Below are positions 49,117 through 57,099 of a stretch of DNA of 64,000 nucleotides, piece after piece. The translations under genes and the position numbers were made by a program. Position 1 is the stretch's first letter; every line of letters starts with the position of its first letter. The notes beneath the pieces are model-generated. The model searched no databases. It had not been told where the DNA came from and was given only the letters and a program-made list of their open reading frames with translations. This stretch comes from Streptomyces sp. NRRL F-6676 (GTDB lineage Bacteria; Actinomycetota; Actinomycetes; Streptomycetales; Streptomycetaceae): assembly GCF_000725625.1 (NCBI RefSeq), contig NZ_JOHS01000002.1, positions 1 to 64,000 on the forward strand, written 5' to 3'.

Positions 49117-49710
49117 ATGACCGAGGTCGCCACGACGACGCGCCGCAGCCGGATCACACCCGAGCGCGAGGCAGAGTTGTACACCGCCGTCCTCGACCTC
49201 CTCCGCGAGGTCGGCTACGACGCCCTCACCATGGACGCCGTCGCCACCCGCACCCACTCCAGCAAGGCCACCCTCTACCGCCAGTGGGGCGGCAAGGCCC
49301 AGCTCGTCGCCAAGGCACTGCGCCACACCAAGCCCGGCGGCAGCGCCGACATCGACACCGGCACGCTCCGCGGAGACCTGCACGCCCTCGTCGTACGCGA
49401 GGACGACTGCACCATGGAGCAGAACAACGCCCTGATGCGCGGCGTCGCCATGGCCGTGCACACCAACCCCGATCTGCACCAGGCGCTGCGCGAGGTCGTC
49501 GTCGAACCCGAACTCGTCGGCTTCCAGCGCATCCTGGACCGCGCCATCGACCGCGGCGAGGTCCGCCCGGACAACCCGGCGCTGAAGTACATGGTCCACA
49601 TGATGCTCGGCGCCTTCGTCACCAGAGCGCTGATCGAGGACCTGCCACCGACGCAGGAGTTCCTGCGCTCGTACATCGACGCCGTCGTCCTCCCAGCCCT
49701 GGGCGTCTGA
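49117..49710 (+). CDS. TetR-family transcriptional regulator
   Basis: A 197-residue repressor. The helix-turn-helix (ELYTAVLDLLREVGYDALTMDAVATRTHSSKATLYRQW, about residues 17-55) is canonical. It precedes an MMPL exporter gene on the same strand by 174 bases and probably represses it together with itself. The ATG at 49117 gives the expected N-terminus. Confidence 0.93.
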   Translation: MTEVATTTRRSRITPEREAELYTAVLDLLREVGYDALTMDAVATRTHSSKATLYRQWGGKAQLVAKALRHTKPGGSADIDTGTLRGDLHALVVREDDCTMEQNNALMRGVAMAVHTNPDLHQALREVVVEPELVGFQRILDRAIDRGEVRPDNPALKYMVHMMLGAFVTRALIEDLPPTQEFLRSYIDAVVLPALGV

Positions 49711-49884
49711 ACCCTCTCCATCCCCGCGCCACCACCCCCCCGCACCAAACCCTCCCCACCCGTTCCTGACGCACGACCGCTCTCGTCGTCGGGCCGGTCG
49801 GTCCTGCCCCGGCACACCCCAGCGCCGGTCACCGGGCCGATCACCCTGCCAGCACAACCACGACCTGACCGGGAGTACGTCCGC

Positions 49885-52128
49885 GTGGCCACATTCCTGT
49901 ACCGACTGGGCCGACTCGCCTTCCGGCGACGGCACTTCGTCGCCCTGATCTGGGTGGCGCTGCTCACCCTCGCCGGCGTCGGCGCCGCCAACGCGCCCGC
50001 CGCCGGCGACAGTTCCTTCTCGATACCCGGCACGGAGGCGCAGAAGGCCTTCGACCTGCTGGAGCAGCGCTTCCCCGGCTCCAGCGCCGACGGGGCCACC
50101 GCCCGTATCGTCTTCAAGGCCCCCTCCGGCGAGAAGATCACGGACGCCGACGCCAAGGCGGCGGTGCACAAGACCATCGACGCGCTCGGCGACGGCTCCG
50201 AGGTCGCCTCCGTCTCCGACCCGTACGCCACCAAGACGTTCAGCAAGAACGGCACGATCGCCTACAGCTCGGTGTCGTACAAGGTCGGCCCCGGCGAGCT
50301 GGCCGACGCCTCCAAGGACGGCCTGGAGCAGGCCGCGCAGGACGCGCGGGACGCCGGGCTGACCGTCGACGTCGGCGGTGACGCGCTCTCCGCCGAGCCC
50401 GAGGGCGGCGCCACGGAGGCCATCGGCATCGTGATCGCCGCGGTGGTCCTCGTCCTCACCTTCGGCTCGCTGCTCGCGGCCGGACTGCCGCTGCTCACCG
50501 CGATCATCGGCGTCGGCATCGGGGTGGGCACCATCACCGCCCTGGCCAGCGCGCTGGACCTCGGCTCCACCACCTCCACCCTGGCCGCGATGCTCGGCCT
50601 CGCGGTCGGCATCGACTACGCGCTGTTCATCGTCTCCCGCTACCGCTCCGAACTGGCCGAGGGCCGCAGCCGCGAGGAGGCGGCGGGCCGCGCGACCGGC
50701 ACCGCGGGCTCCGCGGTGGTCTTCGCCGGACTGACCGTCGTGATCGCGCTGGCCGGACTGGCCATCGTCAACGTGCCGATGCTGACCAAGATGGGTGTCG
50801 CCGCGGCCGGCACGGTCGCCGTCGCCGTCCTCATCGCGCTCACCATGATCCCGGCGATGCTCGGCTACGCGGGCCGGCGGATCAAGCCGGCCGGCGAGAA
50901 GGCCCGCTTCCTCGGCGGCAACCGGCCGAAGAAGACCGACGCCTCCGGCGAGCCGAAGCCCAACATGGGCACCCGCTGGGCCCGTTTCGTGCTGCGCCGC
51001 CCCGTCGCCGTCCTGATCGTCGGCGTGCTGGGCCTCGGCGCGATCGCGGCCCCGGTCGCCTCGCTGGAGCTGGGCCTGCCCGACGACGGCTCGCAGCCCA
51101 CCTCCACCACGCAGCGCCGCGCCTACGACCTGCTCTCCGAGGGCTTCGGCCCCGGCTTCAACGGTCCGCTGATGATCGTCGTCGACGGCAAGTCGAGCGA
51201 CGACCCCAAGGCGGCGGCGACGGACGTGGCCGACGGCATCAAGAAGCTGGACGACGTGGTCTCGGTGACCCCGGCGACCTTCAACAAGGCCGGCGACACC
51301 GCCACCATCACGGTGATCCCCGACTCCAAGCCGTCCTCCACCCGCACCGAGGACCTGGTCCACGCGATCCGCGCGGGCGACGGCCCGGTGAAGTCGGCCA
51401 CCGACGCCGACGTCCTGGTCACCGGCACCACGGCGATGAACATCGACTTCTCGCAGAAGCTCAACGACGCCCTGGTGCCCTACCTCGCGCTGGTCGTCGG
51501 CATGGCCTTCCTGCTGCTGATCGCGGTGTTCCGCTCGGTCCTGGTCCCGCTGAAGGCGGCGCTCGGCTTCCTGCTCTCGGTGCTCGCCGCGCTCGGCGCG
51601 GTGGTCGCGGTCTTCCAGTGGGGCTGGCTGGCGTCCCTGATCGGGGTCGAGGAGACCGGCCCGATCATGTCGATGATGCCGATCTTCATGGTCGGCGTGG
51701 TCTTCGGCCTGGCGATGGACTACGAGGTCTTCCTCGTGACCCGGATGCGCGAGGCGTACGTCCACGGGGAGCGCCCGGGCCAGGCGGTGGTCACCGGCTT
51801 CAAGTACGGCGCCCGGGTGGTCGCGGCCGCGGCGGTCATCATGATCGCGGTCTTCTCCGGCTTCATCGGCTCCAGTGAGTCGATGGTCAAGATGATCGGC
51901 TTCGGCCTGGCGATCGCCGTCGCGTTCGACGCGTTCGTGGTCCGTATGACCCTGGTCCCGGCGGTGCTCGCCCTGCTCGGCGACAAGGCCTGGTGGGTCC
52001 CGAAGTGGCTGGACCGCGCCCTGCCCAACGTCGACGTCGAGGGCGAGGGCCTGCGCGCGATGGACGGCGAGGGTCCGCACGACCCGGACGCCGATCCGGA
52101 CGGACGGCGGGAACTGGTCGGCGTCTGA
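49885..52128 (+). CDS. MMPL-family RND transporter
   Basis: A 747-residue transporter with the MMPL pattern: one N-terminal membrane helix, a large extracytoplasmic domain, then five helices, repeated twice. AMLGLAVGIDYALFIVSRYRSEL and GVVFGLAMDYEVFLVTRMREAY are the paired signature helices with the buried Asp-Tyr. Streptomyces members export lipids, pigments or drugs. The start is GTG 49885 with GGGAG upstream. It is followed by a perfect 17-bp terminator. Confidence 0.94.
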   Translation: MATFLYRLGRLAFRRRHFVALIWVALLTLAGVGAANAPAAGDSSFSIPGTEAQKAFDLLEQRFPGSSADGATARIVFKAPSGEKITDADAKAAVHKTIDALGDGSEVASVSDPYATKTFSKNGTIAYSSVSYKVGPGELADASKDGLEQAAQDARDAGLTVDVGGDALSAEPEGGATEAIGIVIAAVVLVLTFGSLLAAGLPLLTAIIGVGIGVGTITALASALDLGSTTSTLAAMLGLAVGIDYALFIVSRYRSELAEGRSREEAAGRATGTAGSAVVFAGLTVVIALAGLAIVNVPMLTKMGVAAAGTVAVAVLIALTMIPAMLGYAGRRIKPAGEKARFLGGNRPKKTDASGEPKPNMGTRWARFVLRRPVAVLIVGVLGLGAIAAPVASLELGLPDDGSQPTSTTQRRAYDLLSEGFGPGFNGPLMIVVDGKSSDDPKAAATDVADGIKKLDDVVSVTPATFNKAGDTATITVIPDSKPSSTRTEDLVHAIRAGDGPVKSATDADVLVTGTTAMNIDFSQKLNDALVPYLALVVGMAFLLLIAVFRSVLVPLKAALGFLLSVLAALGAVVAVFQWGWLASLIGVEETGPIMSMMPIFMVGVVFGLAMDYEVFLVTRMREAYVHGERPGQAVVTGFKYGARVVAAAAVIMIAVFSGFIGSSESMVKMIGFGLAIAVAFDAFVVRMTLVPAVLALLGDKAWWVPKWLDRALPNVDVEGEGLRAMDGEGPHDPDADPDGRRELVGV

Positions 52129-52149
52129 CGCCGGCGCGCGAGGAACGAG

Positions 52150-52183
52150 AAGGGGTGCCCCCACGGCCGTGGGGGCACCCCTT
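52150..52183. terminator. Perfect 17-bp hairpin terminator between MMPL and ssgE-like genes
   Basis: AAGGGGTGCCCCCACGG (52150-52166) pairs exactly with CCGTGGGGGCACCCCTT (52167-52183), with T and A tracts on either side. It serves both converging genes. Confidence 0.92.
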
Positions 52184-52200
52184 TCCCGCTGTCCGGACCG

Positions 52201-52548
52201 TCAGCCCGCCACCGGCGCCGCCGTCGCCACATAGGTGCGGCGCAGGAAGCGGAGAAGCGTCTTCGCCTCGAACTGGATCACCGAGACGCCCTGTGCGGTG
52301 TGCAGTTCCATGACGGCCTGGACCCGCCCGCAGGGCCAGATGCTGACGTCGGCCGTGGTGGCCGGGGTGCGCAGGCCCCGTTCCAGGAGCTCCCGGGAGA
52401 AGCTCCACTCGTGCGGACCGGGCAGGCCGACGCGCACCTCGCGCGGGTCTGCCTCGGGGTCGTAGCGCAGCACGACGGGGACGGTGTCCTGGGCGTCCGG
52501 GGCATCCGTGACCACGTGGGCTCGTGCGTACTGTTCGACGACGGACAT
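52201..52548 (-). CDS. ssgE: SsgA-like sporulation/cell division protein (SALP), probably SsgE
   Basis: A 115-residue member of the actinomycete-specific SsgA family, which guides septum placement and spore maturation. VPVVLRYDPEADPREVRVGL and EWSFSRELLERGLRTP...DVSIWP are the family blocks; the end VIQFEAKTLLRFLRRTY is also typical. It is shorter than SsgA/SsgB. The symbol is a suggestion: in S. coelicolor, as I recall, ssgE lies close to two penicillin-binding protein genes, as here. The ATG at 52548 has GAGGAG eight bases upstream. Confidence 0.82.
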   Translation of the reverse strand: MSVVEQYARAHVVTDAPDAQDTVPVVLRYDPEADPREVRVGLPGPHEWSFSRELLERGLRTPATTADVSIWPCGRVQAVMELHTAQGVSVIQFEAKTLLRFLRRTYVATAAPVAG

Positions 52549-52803
52549 CGGACGACTCCTCACGCTGCGTAATCCAAGCAGAGGCTGTGAATCCGCTACC
52601 TCACCTCCCACTGTCGCACGGTTGAGCGAGACGAGCCCGGCGTCAGGGGGCGACTCTTCGTGTTCGTGGGGAGTCTCACAGTGCGGGACGATCGGGTTTG
52701 GCCTGCTGCGGGAGGGGTTGCGGGCCGGCTTCCGCGAAGGGAACGCCGGGCGTCCGCCGGGCAGCCGTCAGGTGATCGTCGAGCAACGGCACCACACGCG
52801 CTC

Positions 52804-52820
52804 TTGCAAGAGGTTCGCAA
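52804..52820 (+). promoter_or_regulatory. Nur-type nickel box TTGCAA-N5-TCGCAA
   Basis: The Streptomyces nickel regulator Nur binds tTGCaa-N5-ttGCAA. The site here matches all but one base with the exact spacing and covers the -35 region of the transporter promoter. The -10 box TATCAT lies at 52829-52834. Confidence 0.75.
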
Positions 52821-52828
52821 CAAGCATC

Positions 52829-52834
52829 TATCAT
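52829..52834 (+). promoter_or_regulatory. -10 box of nikMN promoter, predicting a leaderless mRNA
   Basis: TATCAT lies 19 bases after TTGCAA. The expected start of transcription, 6-7 bases downstream, falls at or next to the GTG at 52841. No ribosome site is seen between. Confidence 0.55.
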
Positions 52835-52840
52835 CTAACG

Positions 52841-53917
52841 GTGCATGTGCCTGACGGATTCATCAACGCCCCCACCTCCGCCGCCGCCGGGGTCATAGCC
52901 GCCGGCGCCGTCGCAGTGAGCCTGCGCGGTGCCCGGCGCGAGCTGGACGAGCGCACCGCGCCGCTCGCCGGTCTCGTGGCCGCCTTCATCTTCGCCGTAC
53001 AGATGCTGAACTTCCCCGTGGCCGCCGGCACCAGCGGCCATCTGCTCGGGGGCGCGCTCGCCGCGATCCTCGTCGGGCCGTACACGGGTGTGCTGTGCGT
53101 GTCCGTCGTCCTGCTGATGCAGGGCATCCTGTTCGCCGACGGCGGGCTGACCGCCCTCGGCGTCAACGTCACCGACATGGCCCTCACCACCACCGTCGTC
53201 GCCTACGCCGTCTTCCGCGGCCTGGTGAAGGTGCTGCCGCGCACCCGGCGCTCGGTCACCGTCGCCTCCTTCGCCGCCGCGGTGCTGTCCGTACCGGCCG
53301 CCGCCTGCGTCTTCACGCTGATCTACGCGATCGGCGGCACCACCGACGTGTCGATCGGCAAGGTCGCCACCGCCATGATCGGCGTCCATGTGCTCATCGG
53401 CATCGGCGAGGCGGTCATCACCGCCCTGACCGTCGGCGCCGTCATCGCCGTACGCCCGGACCTCGTGTACGGGGCGCGCGGGCTCCAGCAGCGGCTCAAG
53501 CTGCGGGTCGGCGGCGAACTCGTCGACGCCCCGGACACGGCACCGGCACCCGTTCCCGCCGCCCGCAGCGGCCGGGTCTCCCGCCGCACGGTGTGGGCCA
53601 CCGGACTCGTCGCCTCCCTCGTGCTCGCCGGGTTCGTCAGCTTCTACGCCTCGGCCAGCCCCGACGGCCTGGAGAAGGTCGCCCACGACAAGGGCATCGA
53701 CAAGAACGAGAAGGAGCACGCCTCCGCCGACTCCCCGCTCGCCGACTACGGCGTCAAGGACATCACCGACGCCCGACTGTCCGGCGGCCTCGCCGGGGTG
53801 ATCGGCGTCGGCGTCACGATCGTCGCGGGCACCGGCGTCTTCTGGGCCGTCCGCAGGCGGCGTACGGACGACACCTCCCCGGCGTCGCTCGACACCTCAG
53901 CCGCCGAGAATGTCTGA
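52841..53917 (+). CDS. Nickel/cobalt ECF transporter substrate subunit NikMN (CbiMN) fusion
   Basis: A 358-residue membrane protein. The CbiM/NikM unit (about residues 1-215) begins with MHVPDGF, whose His2 is part of the metal site, and shows GGALAAILVGPYTG and LLMQGILFADGGLTALGVNV. The C-terminal part has one membrane helix, then ASPDGLEKVAHDKG (the PDGLE/NikN type) and a final helix. GTG 52841 must be the start since His2 must follow Met1. Promoter elements imply a leaderless message under Nur control, so nickel is the likelier metal. Confidence 0.92.
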   Translation: MHVPDGFINAPTSAAAGVIAAGAVAVSLRGARRELDERTAPLAGLVAAFIFAVQMLNFPVAAGTSGHLLGGALAAILVGPYTGVLCVSVVLLMQGILFADGGLTALGVNVTDMALTTTVVAYAVFRGLVKVLPRTRRSVTVASFAAAVLSVPAAACVFTLIYAIGGTTDVSIGKVATAMIGVHVLIGIGEAVITALTVGAVIAVRPDLVYGARGLQQRLKLRVGGELVDAPDTAPAPVPAARSGRVSRRTVWATGLVASLVLAGFVSFYASASPDGLEKVAHDKGIDKNEKEHASADSPLADYGVKDITDARLSGGLAGVIGVGVTIVAGTGVFWAVRRRRTDDTSPASLDTSAAENV

Positions 53918-53949
53918 CATGACCGAGCCCGAGACGAGGGGTGCCTGAC

Positions 53950-54711
53950 ATGGGCGCCGGACACGCGCACCGGCTCTACCGGCACGGGCACTCGCCCGTG
54001 CACGCGCTGCCGCCGCACACCAAGCTCGCCGCCGCCTTCGCCTTCGTGGTCGTCGTCGTCTCGACGCCGCGCGAGGCGATGTGGGCGTTCGCGCTGTACG
54101 CCGCCCTGCTCGCCACGGTCGCGTACGCGGCCCGCGTGCCCGCCGCCTTCCTGCTCAAGCGGCTGCTGATCGAGGTGCCGTTCGTCGCCTTCGCCGTGCT
54201 GATGCCGTTCGTCGCGGAGGGCGACCGGGTCGACGTCCTCGGGCTCTCGCTCAGCGTCAACGGGCTGTGGGGCGCCTGGAACGTGCTGGCCAAGGGCACC
54301 CTCGGCGTCGCCGCCTCCGTGCTGCTCGCCTCCACCACCGAACTGCGCGAACTCCTCCTCGGGCTCCAGCGGCTCAAACTGCCGCCGCTGCTCGTGCAGA
54401 TCGCCTCGTTCATGATCCGCTACGGCGACGTCATCACCGACGAGATGCGGCGCATGCGCATCGCCCGCGAGTCCCGCGGCTTCGAGGCACGCGGCGTACG
54501 GCAGTGGGGGGTGCTCGCCAAGTCGGCCGGGGCGCTGTTCATCCGCTCCTACGAACGCGGCGAACGCGTGCACCTGGCGATGGTGAGCCGGGGGTACGCC
54601 GGGTCGATGCCGGTGATCGACGAGGTGACCGCCTCCCGGGCGCAGTGGTCGTACGCACTGGCCCTCCCCGTGGCCGCGCTCGTCGTATGTCTGCTGGGAT
54701 GGACACTGTGA
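53950..54711 (+). CDS. Nickel/cobalt ECF transporter T component (CbiQ/NikQ)
   Basis: A 253-residue membrane protein linking the metal-binding subunit to the ATPase. It has about five membrane helices. The coupling motif ARESRGFEARG in the C-terminal half (A-R-x-S-R-G) and SRGYAGSMPV are characteristic. GTG 53941 is an in-frame alternative start. It overlaps the ATPase gene by 13 bases, so the subunits are made together. Confidence 0.93.
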   Translation: MGAGHAHRLYRHGHSPVHALPPHTKLAAAFAFVVVVVSTPREAMWAFALYAALLATVAYAARVPAAFLLKRLLIEVPFVAFAVLMPFVAEGDRVDVLGLSLSVNGLWGAWNVLAKGTLGVAASVLLASTTELRELLLGLQRLKLPPLLVQIASFMIRYGDVITDEMRRMRIARESRGFEARGVRQWGVLAKSAGALFIRSYERGERVHLAMVSRGYAGSMPVIDEVTASRAQWSYALALPVAALVVCLLGWTL

Positions 54712-55490
54712 CAGTTCCCTCCGCTTCTTCCGCCCCGGCCTCCCTGGAGGTCTCCGGGCTCGCGTTCGCCTATCCCGACGGGCACCAGGCGCTCTTCGGC
54801 GTCGACTTCCGCGTCGAGCGCGGCGAACGGGTCGCGCTGCTCGGGCCGAACGGCGCCGGCAAGACCACGCTCGTCCTCCACCTCAACGGCATCCTGAGCG
54901 GGGGCGCCGGGACGGTGACTGTCGCCGGGCTGCCCGTCGGCAAGCGGCACATGGCCGAGATCCGGCGGCAGGTCGGCATCGTCTTCCAGGACCCCGACGA
55001 CCAGCTGTTCATGCCGACGGTCCGCGAGGACGTCGCCTTCGGGCCGGCCGCCGCCGGGCTGAAGGGGGCGGAGCTGGAGGCGCGGGTCGACCGGGCGCTG
55101 GACCTGGTCGGCATGGCGGAGTTCAAGGACCGGCCGCCGCACCACCTCTCCTTCGGGCAGCGGCGCCGGGTGGCGGTGGCCACCGTGCTCGCGATGGAGC
55201 CGGAGATCCTCGTCCTGGACGAGCCCTCCTCCAACCTCGACCCGGCCTCGCGGCGCGAACTCGCCGACATCCTGCGGTCGCTGGACGTGACCGTGCTCAT
55301 GGTCACGCACGACCTGCCGTACGCGCTGGAACTGTGCCCGCGCGCGCTGATCCTCAGCGACGGGGTCATCGCGGCGGACGGCAAAACCGGCGAACTCCTC
55401 GGCGACGAGGGGCTGATGCGGGCGCACCGGCTTGAACTGCCGTTCGGCTTCGACCCGCGGGCCGCGTCCTCCCGGGCGGCCATGCCCTAG
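54699..55490 (+). CDS. Nickel/cobalt ECF transporter ATPase (CbiO/NikO)
   Basis: A 263-residue ABC ATPase. Walker A is GPNGAGKTT (residues 49-57), the Q-loop FQDPDDQLF is typical of ECF ATPases, the signature is LSFGQRRR (150-157) where most have LSGGQ, Walker B ILVLDEPSSNLD, and the His switch VTHDLPYALEL. The start ATG 54699 lies inside the Q gene. LSFGQ is a known variation in CbiO proteins, so activity is expected. Confidence 0.93.
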   Translation: MDTVTVPSASSAPASLEVSGLAFAYPDGHQALFGVDFRVERGERVALLGPNGAGKTTLVLHLNGILSGGAGTVTVAGLPVGKRHMAEIRRQVGIVFQDPDDQLFMPTVREDVAFGPAAAGLKGAELEARVDRALDLVGMAEFKDRPPHHLSFGQRRRVAVATVLAMEPEILVLDEPSSNLDPASRRELADILRSLDVTVLMVTHDLPYALELCPRALILSDGVIAADGKTGELLGDEGLMRAHRLELPFGFDPRAASSRAAMP

Positions 55491-55551
55491 CAGGTGCGGC
55501 CGTTCGGGGCCCGAGGGACCCTGGAGGGAACGGCACTGGGAGGTGGTCGTC

Positions 55552-55827
55552 ATGACGCACACCGTCGTGGGCTGGCACGTGGAGCTGGAGTTCGAGGAGG
55601 ACGGGGACCGCACGCGCGCGGCCGCGCTGGTGCGGCTGCCGGACGGCAGCGAGGTGCGGGCCCACGGGTACGCGCACCGGCACCGCTCCGACGACGACCA
55701 GCCGCGCATCGGCGAGGAGATCGCGGGGGCGCGGGCCCTCAACGAGCTGGCGATGCGGATGCTGACGAAGGCGCACGGGGAGATCGACGACGCGGCGGGA
55801 CGGACGTCCCGGCCGCTCGCCGTGTGA
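55552..55827 (+). CDS. DUF1876-family small protein
   Basis: A 91-residue protein of the DUF1876 (dsRBD-like) type found in actinobacteria. WHVELEFEEDGDRTRAAALVRLPDGSEV and IGEEIAGARALNELAMRML are the conserved blocks. GGGAGG stands nine bases before the ATG. No function is known to me. It converges on the hydrolase gene with 10 bases between. Confidence 0.88.
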   Translation: MTHTVVGWHVELEFEEDGDRTRAAALVRLPDGSEVRAHGYAHRHRSDDDQPRIGEEIAGARALNELAMRMLTKAHGEIDDAAGRTSRPLAV

Positions 55828-55837
55828 CCACAGCTCC

Positions 55838-57022
55838 CTAGGCGGCGGTGGCGGCACGCACCGCCCGGACCAGGGACTGCGCGCGCGGGTCCGCCGTGAC
55901 GCTCTTCCGGAAGCCGTTCGTCACGTAGGCGAAGGCCAGCCCGGACTCCGGGTCGGCGAAGGCGAGGGCGCCGCCGCGGCCGGGATGGCCGAAGGAGGTG
56001 GGGGCCAGGAGCGGGGACGCGGGGCCGTGGAGCATGTAGCCGAGACCGAAGCGGGTGGGGACGACGAGGGTGCGGTCCGGTCCGGCGGACGCCTCGGCGC
56101 GGGCGAGGCCGACCGTCTCCGGGCGCCGCCACAGCCGTACGCCGTCGACCTCGCCGAGGAGCGCCGCGTAGAAGCGGGCCAGCGACGGGGCCGTCGCGAT
56201 GCCGTTGGAGGCGGGGAGGACGGCCGCGCGGTACGCCGGGTCGTTCTCGTCGGGCATCGGGGTGATCGCGCCGAACGCGCGCCGGGTCAGTGACTCGGGG
56301 TCCGCGTACGCCTCGGACACCGCGCGCCGGGGGCGGAGACGCGGACCGGAGCCGCCGGCGGAGGGCTCCGGCTCCGGAAGCGGCCCGACGCGGCCGACCC
56401 GGCCGGCCTCCGACTGCGGCAGTCCGACCCACAGGTCGAGCCCCAGCGGACCGGCGACCTCGGCCGCCAGCCACTCGCCGAGGGAACGCCCCGTGACCCG
56501 CCGCACCAGCTCGCCGGTGAGCCAGCTGTACGTCTGCGCGTGGTAGCCGTGGTCCGTGCCCGGCTCCCAGGCGGGGGCCTGCGCGGCGACCGCCGCCGCG
56601 GCGAGGTCGGGGTCCAGCGCCTCGGCCGGGGTGAGCGGCCGGTCGAGCACCGGCACGCCGACGCGGTGCGCGAGCACGTGCCGGACGCGCGCGTGCTCCT
56701 TGCCGCGCGCCTTGAACTCGGGCCAGTAGTGGCCGACCGGCGCGTCCAGGTCCAGTTCGCCGCGCTCGGCCAGCATCAGCAGGACGGCGGCGGCGACGCC
56801 CTTCGTCGCGGACCGGACGATCTGCGCGGTGCCGTGCTCCCAGGGCGCATCACCGGCGTCCGTGTCGAAGTCCCGGCTGCCCGCCCACAGGTCGACCACC
56901 TTGCGCCCGTCCCGGTACACGGCGACGGCCGCGCCCCGTTCGCCCAGCGCCTCGAAGTTCCGCGCGAACGCGTCCCTCACCGGCTCGAAACCCTCGTCCA
57001 CCGTGCCCCGCACGCCGTCCAC
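55838..57022 (-). CDS. Serine hydrolase, beta-lactamase (class C/EstB) family
   Basis: A 394-residue esterase or peptidase of the serine beta-lactamase fold. The catalytic motif SATK (Ser71, Lys74) is followed by a Tyr motif in YHAQTYSW and HPGRGG near the C-terminus in place of KTG, which suggests an EstB-like esterase, not a true beta-lactamase. There is no signal peptide. The start is GTG 57022 with AAGGGG nine bases upstream; GTG 57028 is close by. Confidence 0.88.
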   Translation of the reverse strand: MDGVRGTVDEGFEPVRDAFARNFEALGERGAAVAVYRDGRKVVDLWAGSRDFDTDAGDAPWEHGTAQIVRSATKGVAAAVLLMLAERGELDLDAPVGHYWPEFKARGKEHARVRHVLAHRVGVPVLDRPLTPAEALDPDLAAAAVAAQAPAWEPGTDHGYHAQTYSWLTGELVRRVTGRSLGEWLAAEVAGPLGLDLWVGLPQSEAGRVGRVGPLPEPEPSAGGSGPRLRPRRAVSEAYADPESLTRRAFGAITPMPDENDPAYRAAVLPASNGIATAPSLARFYAALLGEVDGVRLWRRPETVGLARAEASAGPDRTLVVPTRFGLGYMLHGPASPLLAPTSFGHPGRGGALAFADPESGLAFAYVTNGFRKSVTADPRAQSLVRAVRAATAA

Positions 57023-57099
57023 GCCCACGTTCCCCTTCTGCCTACGACAGTGGGTGCAACGTCCGCGTACGGCCTTGGATTCCTCAGGGCTCCCGCCCT

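Noticed and set aside
52549..52803. Cobalamin riboswitch before the nickel/cobalt transporter
   Set aside because: No conserved B12-box sequence was seen, and the promoter appears to lie right at the start codon, leaving no leader.
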